A stretch of DNA of 64,000 nucleotides from Cinnamomum chago (lineage: Eukaryota > Streptophyta > Magnoliopsida > Laurales > Lauraceae). This document shows, one piece after another, positions 10,650 through 20,473 of the stretch; within the stretch, counting starts at the first letter, position 1; every line of letters begins with the position of its first letter. A model generated the notes under the pieces. The model saw only the letters and a program-made list of their open reading frames with translations. It was not told the origin of the DNA and made no database searches. The stretch is taken from contig CP142452.1 of the NCBI GenBank assembly GCA_038049695.1, positions 77,651,501 through 77,715,500 on the forward strand, written 5' to 3'. The position numbers and the translations under genes are program-made.

Positions 10650-12540
10650 GCAATACTAATCTTTGTTTTGAATTACCCTTTTTTTTTTGTGGGATTGGCT
10701 TTCATTTTGAGAGGTTTTAATTTAATAGGACAATCTAAAGGATCAAGAGGAGTTTTGGAGGATGGTAAGTTGAGTGTGCTCAATCCCATTTCAAGTGGAA
10801 TTTGATTGGTGTTAATAAATATATGTCTAAATATATATATATATATATATATATGCCGCCCTGACCCACCTAAATTGGTGTGGCTGAAATCATCATCATC
10901 CTAATCACTTAATCAATAGGCCATAAATTTTCACTAGCTAAATAAGTGCAAAGTCAATCCAACGGTCCGATTCATTCAAATGTGATTCAGACTTAGAATT
11001 GGTGACTATTGAAAAAGGTCCCCATTTTATGGGCCACTCATATCAATCAATATGTGGGCCCACTAGGTGCGGTGCTGTGGGAGTGTAAGCACTAGTGCTC
11101 TATGGACAAGTGCCACAAAGGTGGAGCTGACCAATTTGTCATCAAGTTATCCTTTTATACACACTATTCCCAATGAGCTGACCAGTTTGTCATCAAGCCT
11201 ATTGATGAATTGGATTGAAATAACTATAATAAGAAAAATATATTCCAAAATTGTTATACAAGATGATCTAATGTGTTTGATATTTGTATACACTAATAGG
11301 TCTTACTAAACTATTTTCATCTTCCACCTCTCTATTAGGATTGTCATGGTTAGAGGTGAGCCATATAGGGTTCATTGCACCTATTGCACTATCTAATTCA
11401 TCGCATAAACCCCAAGTATCACACTGCACATGGAAATCTACAAAATCCCCACTGTTGAATTCCAATTTTTTTGTAGTCTAATTTTTTGAAGGATGCGTGG
11501 CTACATCAGTAAATTCATTTTTTCTAATGCACATCATCTCCTCTTGAATCAGCAGAAGTTCAAAATTTACAATTTGGACATTATTCATCACTGGATTCCA
11601 TAAAAGAAGCAATAAATTTCATGATGACCATTTGAGGTTAAAATTTATTGTCCGTTTGGCACTTTACTCATAAAATTAAAGATAAGTAAAGTCTCTATTT
11701 TTCATACAAGATGTCACATCAAATACACTTTATTCAAAACAACTCTCATCTTTTTCATAAAAAAAAATCAAAAAGCAACTACCTTTATTCATTAAAAAAA
11801 AAAACCTCAACTTTTCCATACAAAAGTCAAAAAGATTTCTTAACAAACAACTAAAAATAAAATATTATTATAATTTATTTATATTTTATTCTTTCTTCAT
11901 AATTAACTTTGCTTGACTTAACTATATTAATAAAGTTACCAAACTCACGAAAGATTAGAATCATTTGATACACTTTATATCGACGTTCAACATCTGACTC
12001 CAAACTCGTCATTAACCCAAGTGGACTCTATTAGAATGAACATTCTCTGTTTTTTTTCACCCCTTCCATAGATGGATGCTATATTGATGCTTCTATTTCA
12101 GAGGTGGCCCATCAAATAGAATTAACCTCCAAGATCGAGATGCCTTTATTTTGAACGGCCGCTGATATGTTCACTTTACACCCACCGTTTGTGGGGCCCA
12201 CGGGTCAAAAGGTTTCAAAGGAATATACATCAGGTCCACGACCATTCTATAGTTACAACCAACACATACTCATCTCTGATAGTAGGGACCACATGTACGA
12301 AACTTAACACCAGATGACAGATTATTCCTGGATATTGATAGTGAAAGTAGAAAAAAGTGGCGACACATGCTTCTAGCTCCATGACCATGAGGAGGGAATG
12401 CTCATCTGGTGGGGCCCACCAACTTGTGGTGCTCGGCAAACACAAAATCAATTGGCAAAACAGTGTTCGGTAACAATACTTCCTAATTCCATAGTGGTTG
12501 GTGCAGATGAGGACCATCCATTACAATGAGGGGATCTCTG
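10650..12540. other. Intergenic region with an AT microsatellite and one MITE; no gene seen
   Basis: An (AT)n tract lies at about 10830-10854 and a MITE at 11651-11948. The rest is AT-rich, with short open frames that have no homology I recognise and no splice structure. Confidence 0.6.
11651..11948 (+). repeat. AT-rich MITE, copy 1
   Basis: About 300 bp starting GTTTGGCACTTTACTC and ending AAAGTTACCAAACTC, so the ends form an imperfect inverted repeat. The interior shares with 13581-13892 the order ACAAGATGTCACATCAAA, an A-rich patch, CAAAAAGATTTC, AACTAAAAATAAAATAT and TATATTTTATTCTTT. Confidence 0.7.
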
Positions 12541-13187
12541 TTTTTTTTTTTTTTTCCAAGGGAGGGGTTCCCAACTAGGGTTGCAAAAGGGTATCTTATT
12601 ATTTGATTATTTGAAAGTTTCGACCTGTAAAAAATCGTGTTTGGAACCTATTTTAGGTTTTGACTCATAAATAGGTCAAGTCCGGAACCTGATGTAAGTT
12701 CCGATTGATAAACTGATCTGATTCCGGATCCATATAGGTTCTAATCTGTAGACTTAGGACCCAGCATATGAGTTTTTTATATTGCAACTTGGATTTTAGA
12801 ATCAATTCTTTTTTAGCATTCTTATGTATAATACTGGATGTTGTAGACTTTATGCACTGTTATAAGTGAAATAATGTGCTTATTTTAAGAAAAAAATGAA
12901 AAATAAAGAATAAAAAGAAAATAGAATCGATTTTGGAATTAGATTCGAGTCCTCTAGGTGGACCCGATTCCGAAACCGGATCCAGATTTTCTTATCGAAA
13001 TCGGGTCCGGAACCAACAAAACAGGTTCCGATTAAAAACCGAGTCCGAGTCCGGACCCACTGTGGTTCAAATCCGGAACCGTCCCGTTTGCAATCATATT
13101 CCCAACTCTTTGGGCTGGACTAATCCCTCCGAGTCTAGAGAGAAGTCGGGTAAAATCCATGTGGCCCCTAGGTGGTAGCACATATGG
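12541..13187 (-). mobile_element. tRNA-derived SINE (3' part) split by a hAT-like element
   Basis: On the minus strand this is the 3' part of the SINE seen whole at 20281-20459. The tail is the T-run at 12541-12555. The body (GGAGGGGTTCCCAACT | CTTTGGGCTGGACTAATCC...) is interrupted at 12577-13099 and resumes to about 13187. The tRNA-like head is missing. Confidence 0.75.
12577..13099 (+). mobile_element. Small non-autonomous hAT-like element, copy 2, nested in a SINE
   Basis: It begins AGGGTTGCAAAAGGGTATC and ends CCCGTTTGCAATCATA, an inverted terminal repeat around GGTTGCAAAcGGG. The host SINE sequence TTCCCAACT occurs on both sides (12568-12576 and 13099-13107), giving the 8-bp target duplication (TCCCAACT) expected of hAT elements. 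Length is about 522 bp. There is no transposase. It is in opposite orientation to copy 1, 1.9 kb away. Confidence 0.85.
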
Positions 13188-14035
13188 ACTCAACCTTCTT
13201 TTTCTGAAGAGCGGGCAAGACCTCTAGCTCCAGAAGATGGGAACCGTGGTCTTGATCACTTGGCCAATCCTTGGAGTTATCTTGGGCCAATTCAAAAGGT
13301 AAAGAAATCATTTTTTTGGTGGGGCCTACAAATAGGAGAAGGCTGCCTTTGAAGCTTGGGCTAGGTAAAAAGAGCACATTCACTAATTAATGGGTGAACT
13401 GATTAGCTAATTAAAAAAGAATACTGAGCAAACGTAAGAAGAAAGTAGTCTTGTTTTTTTGCCTGTGCTAACGTGATAAAACGGTTGGTCCTGATACGGA
13501 GTTGACTGTTACGAGCCTAATAAGGGTATTTAAATAATGACAAACATAGGTAACATAATGCCAACTTTATTCTTTACTTAACCATTTGGTAATTTAACAT
13601 AACAGTAAAAGTTAAGTAAAATTCACTTTTTTTAGACAAGATGTCACATCAAAATCACTTTAATTTAAAATTTTCTCCATCTTTAAAAACAAAAGAGTAA
13701 AAAAAAACTACATTTATCCACTAAAAGACAAAAAAAAATTTCTATTTTTTTATTCAAAAAGTAAAAAAGATTTCATACTAAACTACTAAAAATAAAATAT
13801 CACCATAACCCACTTATATTTTATTCTTTATTGATTTGATGCTTTACTTCACTTCATTCCACTTGATTTTACAAGTAAAATTATCAAAGAGGGGTATCAA
13901 TGGGCTCATAATTTAAAAATTCGAGCAAGCGTGTTTTTCTAACTGGGGTTGGGGCTTAGTTTGGGGTTTGGGACCATTGTATATGTACGCTCCTATTTTG
14001 AAAAGTAACGAAAAACATAACCGTAAATCTTTTTT
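13188..14035. other. Intergenic region containing the second MITE copy; no gene seen
   Basis: Apart from the MITE at 13581-13892 I see only AT-rich sequence. Confidence 0.55.
13581..13892 (+). repeat. AT-rich MITE, copy 2
   Basis: Same family and orientation as 11651-11948, with imperfect inverted ends CATTTGGTAATTTAAC and AAAATTATCAAAGAG. It is diverged from copy 1 by many substitutions and small indels. Confidence 0.7.
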
Positions 14036-14445
14036 TTTCCTTCTTACAAGTTTGCCCATACGACAAGTGTGAACATGTATCTTTTACTATATAGAAACCT
14101 TGTTTATTTTATGAACCAACAGTCTATTTGTAAAAGGTTCCGAAACAACTTCATCGTTTTATATATATTTTTTTAATTCTCTTATAAATACTAACCCAGT
14201 CACCAAACACTCATTCAAATCCCTCACTATCAACGCTGCAGTTGGAGATTGATCTAAATTATTTTTATAGAAGAGAGGTGTCTTATCAATGAACTGCCAA
14301 TGGACTGACAGAGCAACTCTTTTTTGAAAAAAATATTTCAACTCTTTTTCAAGTGTTTCAAAGTTGCCAAATTGACCCTAATATTTAGGCCTTAGTTGGG
14401 GTGAAGTGTGGGCATTTTATTCAAGGTGGGGTCCTAGTTCAACCC
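14036..14445 (+). repeat. Dispersed direct repeat, copy 1
   Basis: Collinear with 17868-18270. Shared blocks are CTTACAAGTTTGCCCATA, CAGTCTATTTG, GATTGATC, ATAGAAG.GAGGTGTC and GTTGCCAAATTGACCCTAAT, ending in a GTTGGGGTGAAG block. No protein-coding frame is conserved between the copies, so this is a dispersed repeat or an old segmental duplication rather than a gene. Confidence 0.75.
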
Positions 14446-14632
14446 GATCAAGGGCGGACCCGCGAGGGTGGGGGGCCTCCCATAAATTGCAAAAGACTCC
14501 TAAATCTAATAAAAGATTTTGGATTTTTTTTACATTGCCTCCTCCAAGAATTTCTTTTTCCTATTGGTCCCCCAAGGTATATTTTCTGGTTCTGCCACTT
14601 GTCCATATCTCCTATTAACAAGTATAGAGAAT

Positions 14633-14675
<43 letters not shown>

Positions 14676-15013
14676 AGAAAATTTTCAAAAACTCCACTTT
14701 CTCAAAACGGGAGTTTCTGTCCCCATCTAATAGCCAATGATTTATTAGTATTTAAGAGATCCACCTTTGCAGGAGAATATTTAGGAGAGAGAATTGGATA
14801 TGTGTATCACTGATGACATGTGTCACACTTTTATTGGCTAAAAGATGGGCCTTTTTCTATTTTTTTTAGAAAAATGCCTAAGGAGTTTTCTAACGTAACT
14901 CATACATGTATATATATATACACACACACATATGGGAGATGCTCCTAGTGGGGGCCCTCACAGTTAAGTATATCTCTATGCATATATATATATATATATA
15001 TATATATAATCAC
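14446..15013. repeat. Spacer with CA/TA microsatellites
   Basis: Holds a compound (CA)n(TA)n tract at about 14634-14674, another TA/CA tract at about 14908-14932 and an AT tract at about 14982-15008. A short hAT-MITE-like segment with ends GGGCGGACCC and GGTTCTGCCACT may span about 14452-14600, but its borders are unclear. Confidence 0.6.
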
Positions 15014-15735
15014 GGGTAATTTACACAAAAAACTCCATAGGTGGTCTTTACACAAATAAGGACCCAATAAAGATTTAGAAATAGAGCAGGTCCTCGAGTT
15101 ACTTTTTTCTAACTTTTTTTTTTTGTCACTTTGCAATATGGTTGATATTGACCATTCTATCATGTTCAGCAAATAAAACAGTCACAAGTTGTGAGAAATC
15201 CGACTGATAAATTTATTGATATTGACCATTAAGGCTAAGTGATGATGGTCGATATCGACCATTCTATAATGTTTAGTAACTAAGACACTTACGGGTTGGA
15301 TCGCCTGTTACATGACAACCTATTCACATTGATCACCTGTCACATTCTCACATTTTCACTTCATTTATCACCTATTACATGACAACAAGAAAAAAACCAT
15401 AAATAAATGACTTCAATGTAATTCAGAGAAAATGAAAAACAAGGTTATGAATCATTGATTTCCAACTATAATGAATCTCATGATTCTACAAAAAAAAAAA
15501 AAACTCATGTCTCTAAATTCAAGAGAAAATCAAGAATAGTGATATGAATTTTTGCATTTCTAATCTGAAAGAATCATAAAAGTCACAACCCTCTTACCTA
15601 CAAATTCCAGTTCAGACTTACTTCCTCTTCATTCTTTCTGTCTCTCGGTCATAACATCAAATACATGGAAGAATTCACTTTCGAACCCTCTCGTTCCCAA
15701 AATCCTCTTTCTCTCTCAGAGTCAACATCAAAAAC

Positions 15736-15832
15736 ATGGACTCCAACTCCAAAGTCGTCTCCATTGCTCTCGTAAAACCAATCAAGGACCGAGACTTCCT
15801 GACCTATCTCTAATCCTACCTCACCAAATGCA
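15736..15832 (+). pseudogene. PEX11-like gene fragment carried by the MULE-like element
   Basis: From the ATG at 15736 the frame reads MDSNSKVVSIALVKPIKDRD, then FLTYL, a stop codon, and SYLTK. This resembles the N terminus of plant peroxisomal membrane protein 11A, where a K-D-R-D-F-L motif precedes a Y-L-x-K-R-D-G-V-D-K helix. PEX11 proteins drive peroxisome elongation and division. The similarity stops at about 15832 and an in-frame TAA replaces a codon, so this cannot make a PEX11 protein. The identity rests on about 30 residues and is moderate. Other GC-rich parts of the element may also be captured sequence, but I could not name them. Confidence 0.5.
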
Positions 15833-16424
15833 TGGCCCTGCACATAGATCTTCTATTTATTTTTTTTAATCTTCACCTAGTCTAGATTCCTTCTGCTGCT
15901 TCCCGGCGTGGGCCGACAAAACAGTATCCAATATCCTTTATTCTCTTCTCCTATTCAAACAAGAGATCAGACATCTTTTCCTTTGTCTGCAGGCAAACCC
16001 TGTGGCCCACAAGGGATGTGATCTAATCTATCCTTCAACCCGGGCAGTGGGCGACTTTCAGCATCCGACTTCAGCTTCGTGAGCCTAAGCAGACCCTCTG
16101 TTCTCTCCTTTTGTTATGCGTTTTGAAACATCGGCAAGTCTTTTGCAACTTTAGTCCCTTTGTTTCAACTTCAATCAACATAAACAATAGAAAGAAGAAA
16201 CAAAAGACCCATTTCAATCAATAGTAACAAATCCGAACCAAATGGGCAAAAGAAGAAAAGGGTCTCACTTACTCTCGCTTCCGATAGCAGAGCACCTGAT
16301 TTGTCCAATAAATGGCCACTTCTGGGCAAAGAGTAATCGCCTAACGATGCCCAATCCAAAAAGCTAGAAATCCATCACAAATCAAACGAACAAACGACGA
16401 CGACGACAAGAAGAAATGAAGGAA

Positions 16425-16427
<3 letters not shown>

Positions 16428-16479
<52 letters not shown>
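16428..16479. repeat. (GA)n microsatellite
   Basis: About 52 bases of uninterrupted GA repeat within the MULE-like element. Confidence 0.95.
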
Positions 16480-16482
<3 letters not shown>

Positions 16483-16966
16483 AGAGTTGCTTTCTGTAAT
16501 GGGATTTTTTTTCTAACCTTCATGTAGGCATTGATGGAGGCCCTGTGGCCCTGCTTAAGAGTTAAGATCAGATAAAGATCCGATCTCTTCAACAGATGTG
16601 GCCCAACTCGAGAGAGCTTAGGAACCCTCTATGCGTTTTCTTCTTCTATTCTAATGAACTCGAGAGAGCCCAGAACCTCTGTTCTTTGCAACTCCAAAGA
16701 ACCCGATTTGTGTGGCCCACCTGGAGATCAGCTCCCATCTCCGTCTCTCTGTTGGTTGATGAATTGAGATACGAAGGTGTCGGGGTTAAAAGGAAGATGA
16801 AGTGGATGACCTACTGGGGTGTCACAGTAGACAGTGATGGTCAATATCGGCTATTTAAAAATAAAAATACGACGAAAGGGACCAAAGGACTCCTTCTGTA
16901 TACATAATTTTACTGGGTCCTTTACTGTGTATCGACCACCTATGGGGTTTTTTCTCGTAAATTCCC

Positions 16967-17867
16967 TCTAAAATCATTTATCCGAGTATAACATCAAGCT
17001 ACATATAATTTATAAACTATATATGGCATTGCCACAATTTTTGTGGGACTTGTTTGAGGTTGTTGTCCCTCCTGCCAATAAAATTAAAGCCTCTTTCTAC
17101 ACTCCTGACAAAAATACCCTTGTGTCATTTTTCATAAAACTTCTTTAATAAATTATTTAAGAGAAATGATTAAATCCAGTCCAAATGATCTAGTGGGGCC
17201 TACTTCAAACATTTATGCATGGATTGTTAAAAAGAGAGGATCTCAAATCACTTTAAAATAGTTTTCTTAAATGGTTATGATCATCAAAATCAAAATGGCC
17301 AATTTTGGCGAGGAATGAGGTTAAGAAAATACCAAAATCTGTCATAAGAAAATGGTATTTTAATCATTTCTCAAAAACTTTATTGAGACGACTTGATTGA
17401 AAGAATTACAAAAAGACTTTCATACTTCTTTTAAAATATGTAAAATTTTATGTAGTATTTTTGGAATGAGTTTAAAGTCTTATATTCTTTTTGAGATTTC
17501 CCCTTTAAATTAAGAAGTTGTTCATGTCTCAATCATGACAAATCTGTTTGAACTATTGTACGAGAACAAATTGGTGGGCTAGGTCGTGTGGGTGTTTTGA
17601 ATTTCATATTAAAGACTTGAATACTTGAAGCCATGACCATCTTTTATATGTCTAATGTATTTTAAGCATATTATATATCATATTAGGTGCAGATTAGAAA
17701 GTCTACTTTATGGGCGTATTTTACTCAAAACAATGATGTTTGAATGCTTTAGATTTTTTGAACAAATTTATATGAATGTAGGAATATCGAACTAACACAT
17801 CTTGACTCTTCTTCTGAAAAGTGAAAAAATATATAACTTTTCAAACAGACATGAATATTAAAAGCAC
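16967..17867. other. Intergenic region, nothing recognised
   Basis: AT-rich sequence with no long open frame, repeat array or transposon end that I can support. Confidence 0.55.
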
Positions 17868-18270
17868 TTACTTTTTTTCTTCTTCTTACAAGTTTGCCCA
17901 TATGACAAGTTTGAACATACATAGCTTACTATATAAAAACTTTGCTCTTTTTTTTTTTTTAATTAACAGACAGTCTATTTGAAACACCTCAATTTCTTTA
18001 ATTTCTTACTTTGAATGAATACTCATCAACGCATGTCCCTCACCATCAATACTATAATTACGGATTGATCCTAATTATTTCTATAGAAGGGAGGTGTCTC
18101 AATTAACACTAAGCTACCAACAGATTGGCAAAACAACTCTTTTTAACAAAAAAAAGTTGATTCAACTCTATTTCAAACCTATCAAAGTTGCCAAATTGAC
18201 CCTAATATTAGGCCTAAGTTGGGGTGAAGCGGGGCGATTTTTTTCAAGGTGTGGTCCTGGTTCAAACTAG
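17868..18270 (+). repeat. Dispersed direct repeat, copy 2
   Basis: Partner of 14036-14445, same orientation, with small indels. The sequences on either side of the two copies differ. Confidence 0.75.
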
Positions 18271-20266
18271 AGATGTCAAATGGGTCGGGCCGGGCCGGGC
18301 CGGTTTGATAAAATAGTTTCAGTAAAAAAAGAAGAAAGAATACAAGTACTCATTCTACTATATTAAACGAGAGTTTGATAAAATAGTTATTTAAAGATAA
18401 AAAAGACTCAAGCTTAAGTATACCTCCATGCATGTTTTTGGGGGCAATTGCCTCCATTAGACTTGGTCCGCTTCTAAAACTCATAAAAATTTAGGGTCAA
18501 ATTCACGTGAAAATCCTAAGACCGCCTCCAAAACCCACATGAAAATTCTGAATTTGCCCCTCAAAACCCAACTATCTATTTGGGTCCGCCCACTCAAGCG
18601 AAAATCATGCGTCAGCCATTGACCATGAAAATTATTGTAATTCTTTTATTTTATTTTTCTACCATATACCATTGATTGGACTACTAGTAACATCTTCAAA
18701 ACAGTTTTATTGCTTTCCTTTTAGATTATTAATCTACCCAACCATCTTTTAAATTGGGGTGAAAAAGTTTAAAGAGATCAATAGCTCATGGCTTTAGTCT
18801 AAAACTTAATGCACCTGTGAGTCATGTGACTGTGAAATGAACGAACAAACATGATACTACGTGGCGTATCCTTTGGGTTTCCTTTTCTCCCCAGTTGGAG
18901 GAAGGTGAGGACAGGGAAATGTACTAAACGGTTGTCGTATTTTATTTCTTGCTTGAGGTTGAGGGTAGTCTCAGTAGAGTCTACAATAAATTTTCAAGAG
19001 GACAAAGGTCTAATAAAGGTGAGTCAGGATCCCTTGTTTCAGCTCGTCATATCAAATCATGTCATCTCTGTAAAATTATTGTTTTCATTACGAGAGGATG
19101 CATTACTTAACCGGAGATTTTATACCGTTGACATGGTTTAATTGGACGAAACAATATCTTCCTATTTCAGTGAAACAGGGGATCTAGATTGAATAATTTA
19201 AAGACAGCAGCCATAACAACTGGAAAAACAATGGATTAGATTGGTTACAAAAGAAATGGCAAATTAAAAAAAAAAAAAACAATGAATTAGATCGAGAACG
19301 AGGGGTTGCCCAGTTAGTTTGTTACCATACCTTTCACCCTGATGACTATAAAGCGAACTATGGGCCCCTTCCTCCTCACAAGTGCATTTTTTATTTATTT
19401 GTGAGTGCTTATTTTCTCCTGCTCTCATGGATCCTAGCTCCCTTAGCAACAAAAGAAGGAGTTAAACAAGAGATTGCACCTGGCATAAATTAATAAATTT
19501 TGATCAAAGATAGATTTGATTTGGACTTTTGCCCCTTGCCCCTGCACTACTTTATTTGTAAACTATAGTAAACGCTCCCTATTCAATTAAAAAAAAAAAC
19601 CCAATGAGTTTGGTATTACAAATCATAGTTTTTTCACATGTGGAATTGGTCATGAGGAAAAGAATCTGTAAAGGTTAGCCATTTGAAAAGAAATATGACC
19701 AAAATTTGTATGCCATTAGCTATTTGATCATCATTAAATAAACAAATTGAAGACAAATATATTAAAATAGGGAGTGGTTCATTATCATTTTTTTATATAT
19801 ATTTACAAGCAGACTCCTTCTTAAACTCCACACAAACTATGAGCTAAGAACCATTCTTATTTCCTTATTTAAAAATTTACTCCAACTTTCTTTATAAACT
19901 TCTCTGTGACAAAGCCAATTGACTGATTTGAGTCCAACTACACACCAGATTCAGATATTTGAATGTCATCAAGGTCAAGTTGGGTGTAGGGGAAATAGGG
20001 GTTGCACTTACAGCTAGACTAGAATTTATGTCTTGGGAATGACCCAACAAATAAAACCAAAACAATTGGCTTACCCACGCAAATCATGACCCCAAGGTTG
20101 GGCATCATCTGGTTGCACATTAGTTTCAACCTGCCAAAAACTATGAAACAATGAAATCATTGAGTTAGAAGATTATCCCACTTAGGGCAATTAATGAGTT
20201 CTATAAAGACTCCGTGGCATGACTCTAATGGTGGGCCAACCTATTAAAAATCCGAACAATTCGGAC
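18271..20266. other. Intergenic region, no gene recognised
   Basis: Starts with a GGGCCGGGCCGGGCC patch at about 18287-18303. A 96-codon open frame at 18851-19141 has no homology I recognise and no supporting splice or promoter context. The rest is AT-rich. Confidence 0.5.
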
Positions 20267-20280
20267 AATCTAACTTGCTT

Positions 20281-20459
20281 TTTTTTTTTTTTTGGTGCTA
20301 TCGGAGGGTTTCCAATCCTTTGGACTGGACTAATCCATTTGAGATCAGAGGGAAGCCGGGTAAACTCCCCCACAGCCCCAGTGTGGTACTGCAGTTTCGA
20401 ATCTACAACCTCTAGATGCAAACCGTGGTGTTAGGCCAACTGAGCTATTCCTTGGGGTT
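20281..20459 (-). mobile_element. Complete tRNA-derived SINE with 14-bp target-site duplication
   Basis: On the minus strand the element begins AACCCCAAGGAATAGCTCAG. It has a Pol III A box (TAGCTCAGTTGG) and a B-box-like GGTTGTAGATTCGAAAC about 35 bases later, then a non-tRNA body, and ends in an A-tail (T-run at 20281-20293). It is flanked by the perfect repeat AATCTAACTTGCTT (20267-20280 and 20460-20473), the mark of LINE-assisted retroposition. The tRNA-like head is not a functional tRNA gene. Confidence 0.88.
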
Positions 20460-20473
20460 AATCTAACTTGCTT

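Larger units (their letters stand above)
15014..16966. mobile_element. MULE-like DNA transposon of 1.95 kb with long inverted repeats (possible Pack-MULE)
   Basis: The two ends are imperfect inverted repeats of at least 60 bp. The left end runs GGGTAATTTACACAAAAAAC...CCATAGGTGGTC...AAGGACCCA. The right end reverse-complemented runs GGGAATTTACGAGAAAAAAC...CCATAGGTGGTC...AAGGACCCA. A further subterminal motif (GATATTGACCAT) is shared farther in. No transposase is encoded. A PEX11-like coding fragment lies inside (15736 on). Long inverted repeats with captured host sequence fit Mutator-like elements, but I cannot see a clean 9-bp target duplication. Confidence 0.65.

Noticed and set aside
20281-20459. 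tRNA gene suggested by A and B box motifs
   Set aside because: The boxes belong to a SINE head: there is no cloverleaf, and a non-tRNA body, an A-tail and a 14-bp target duplication are present.
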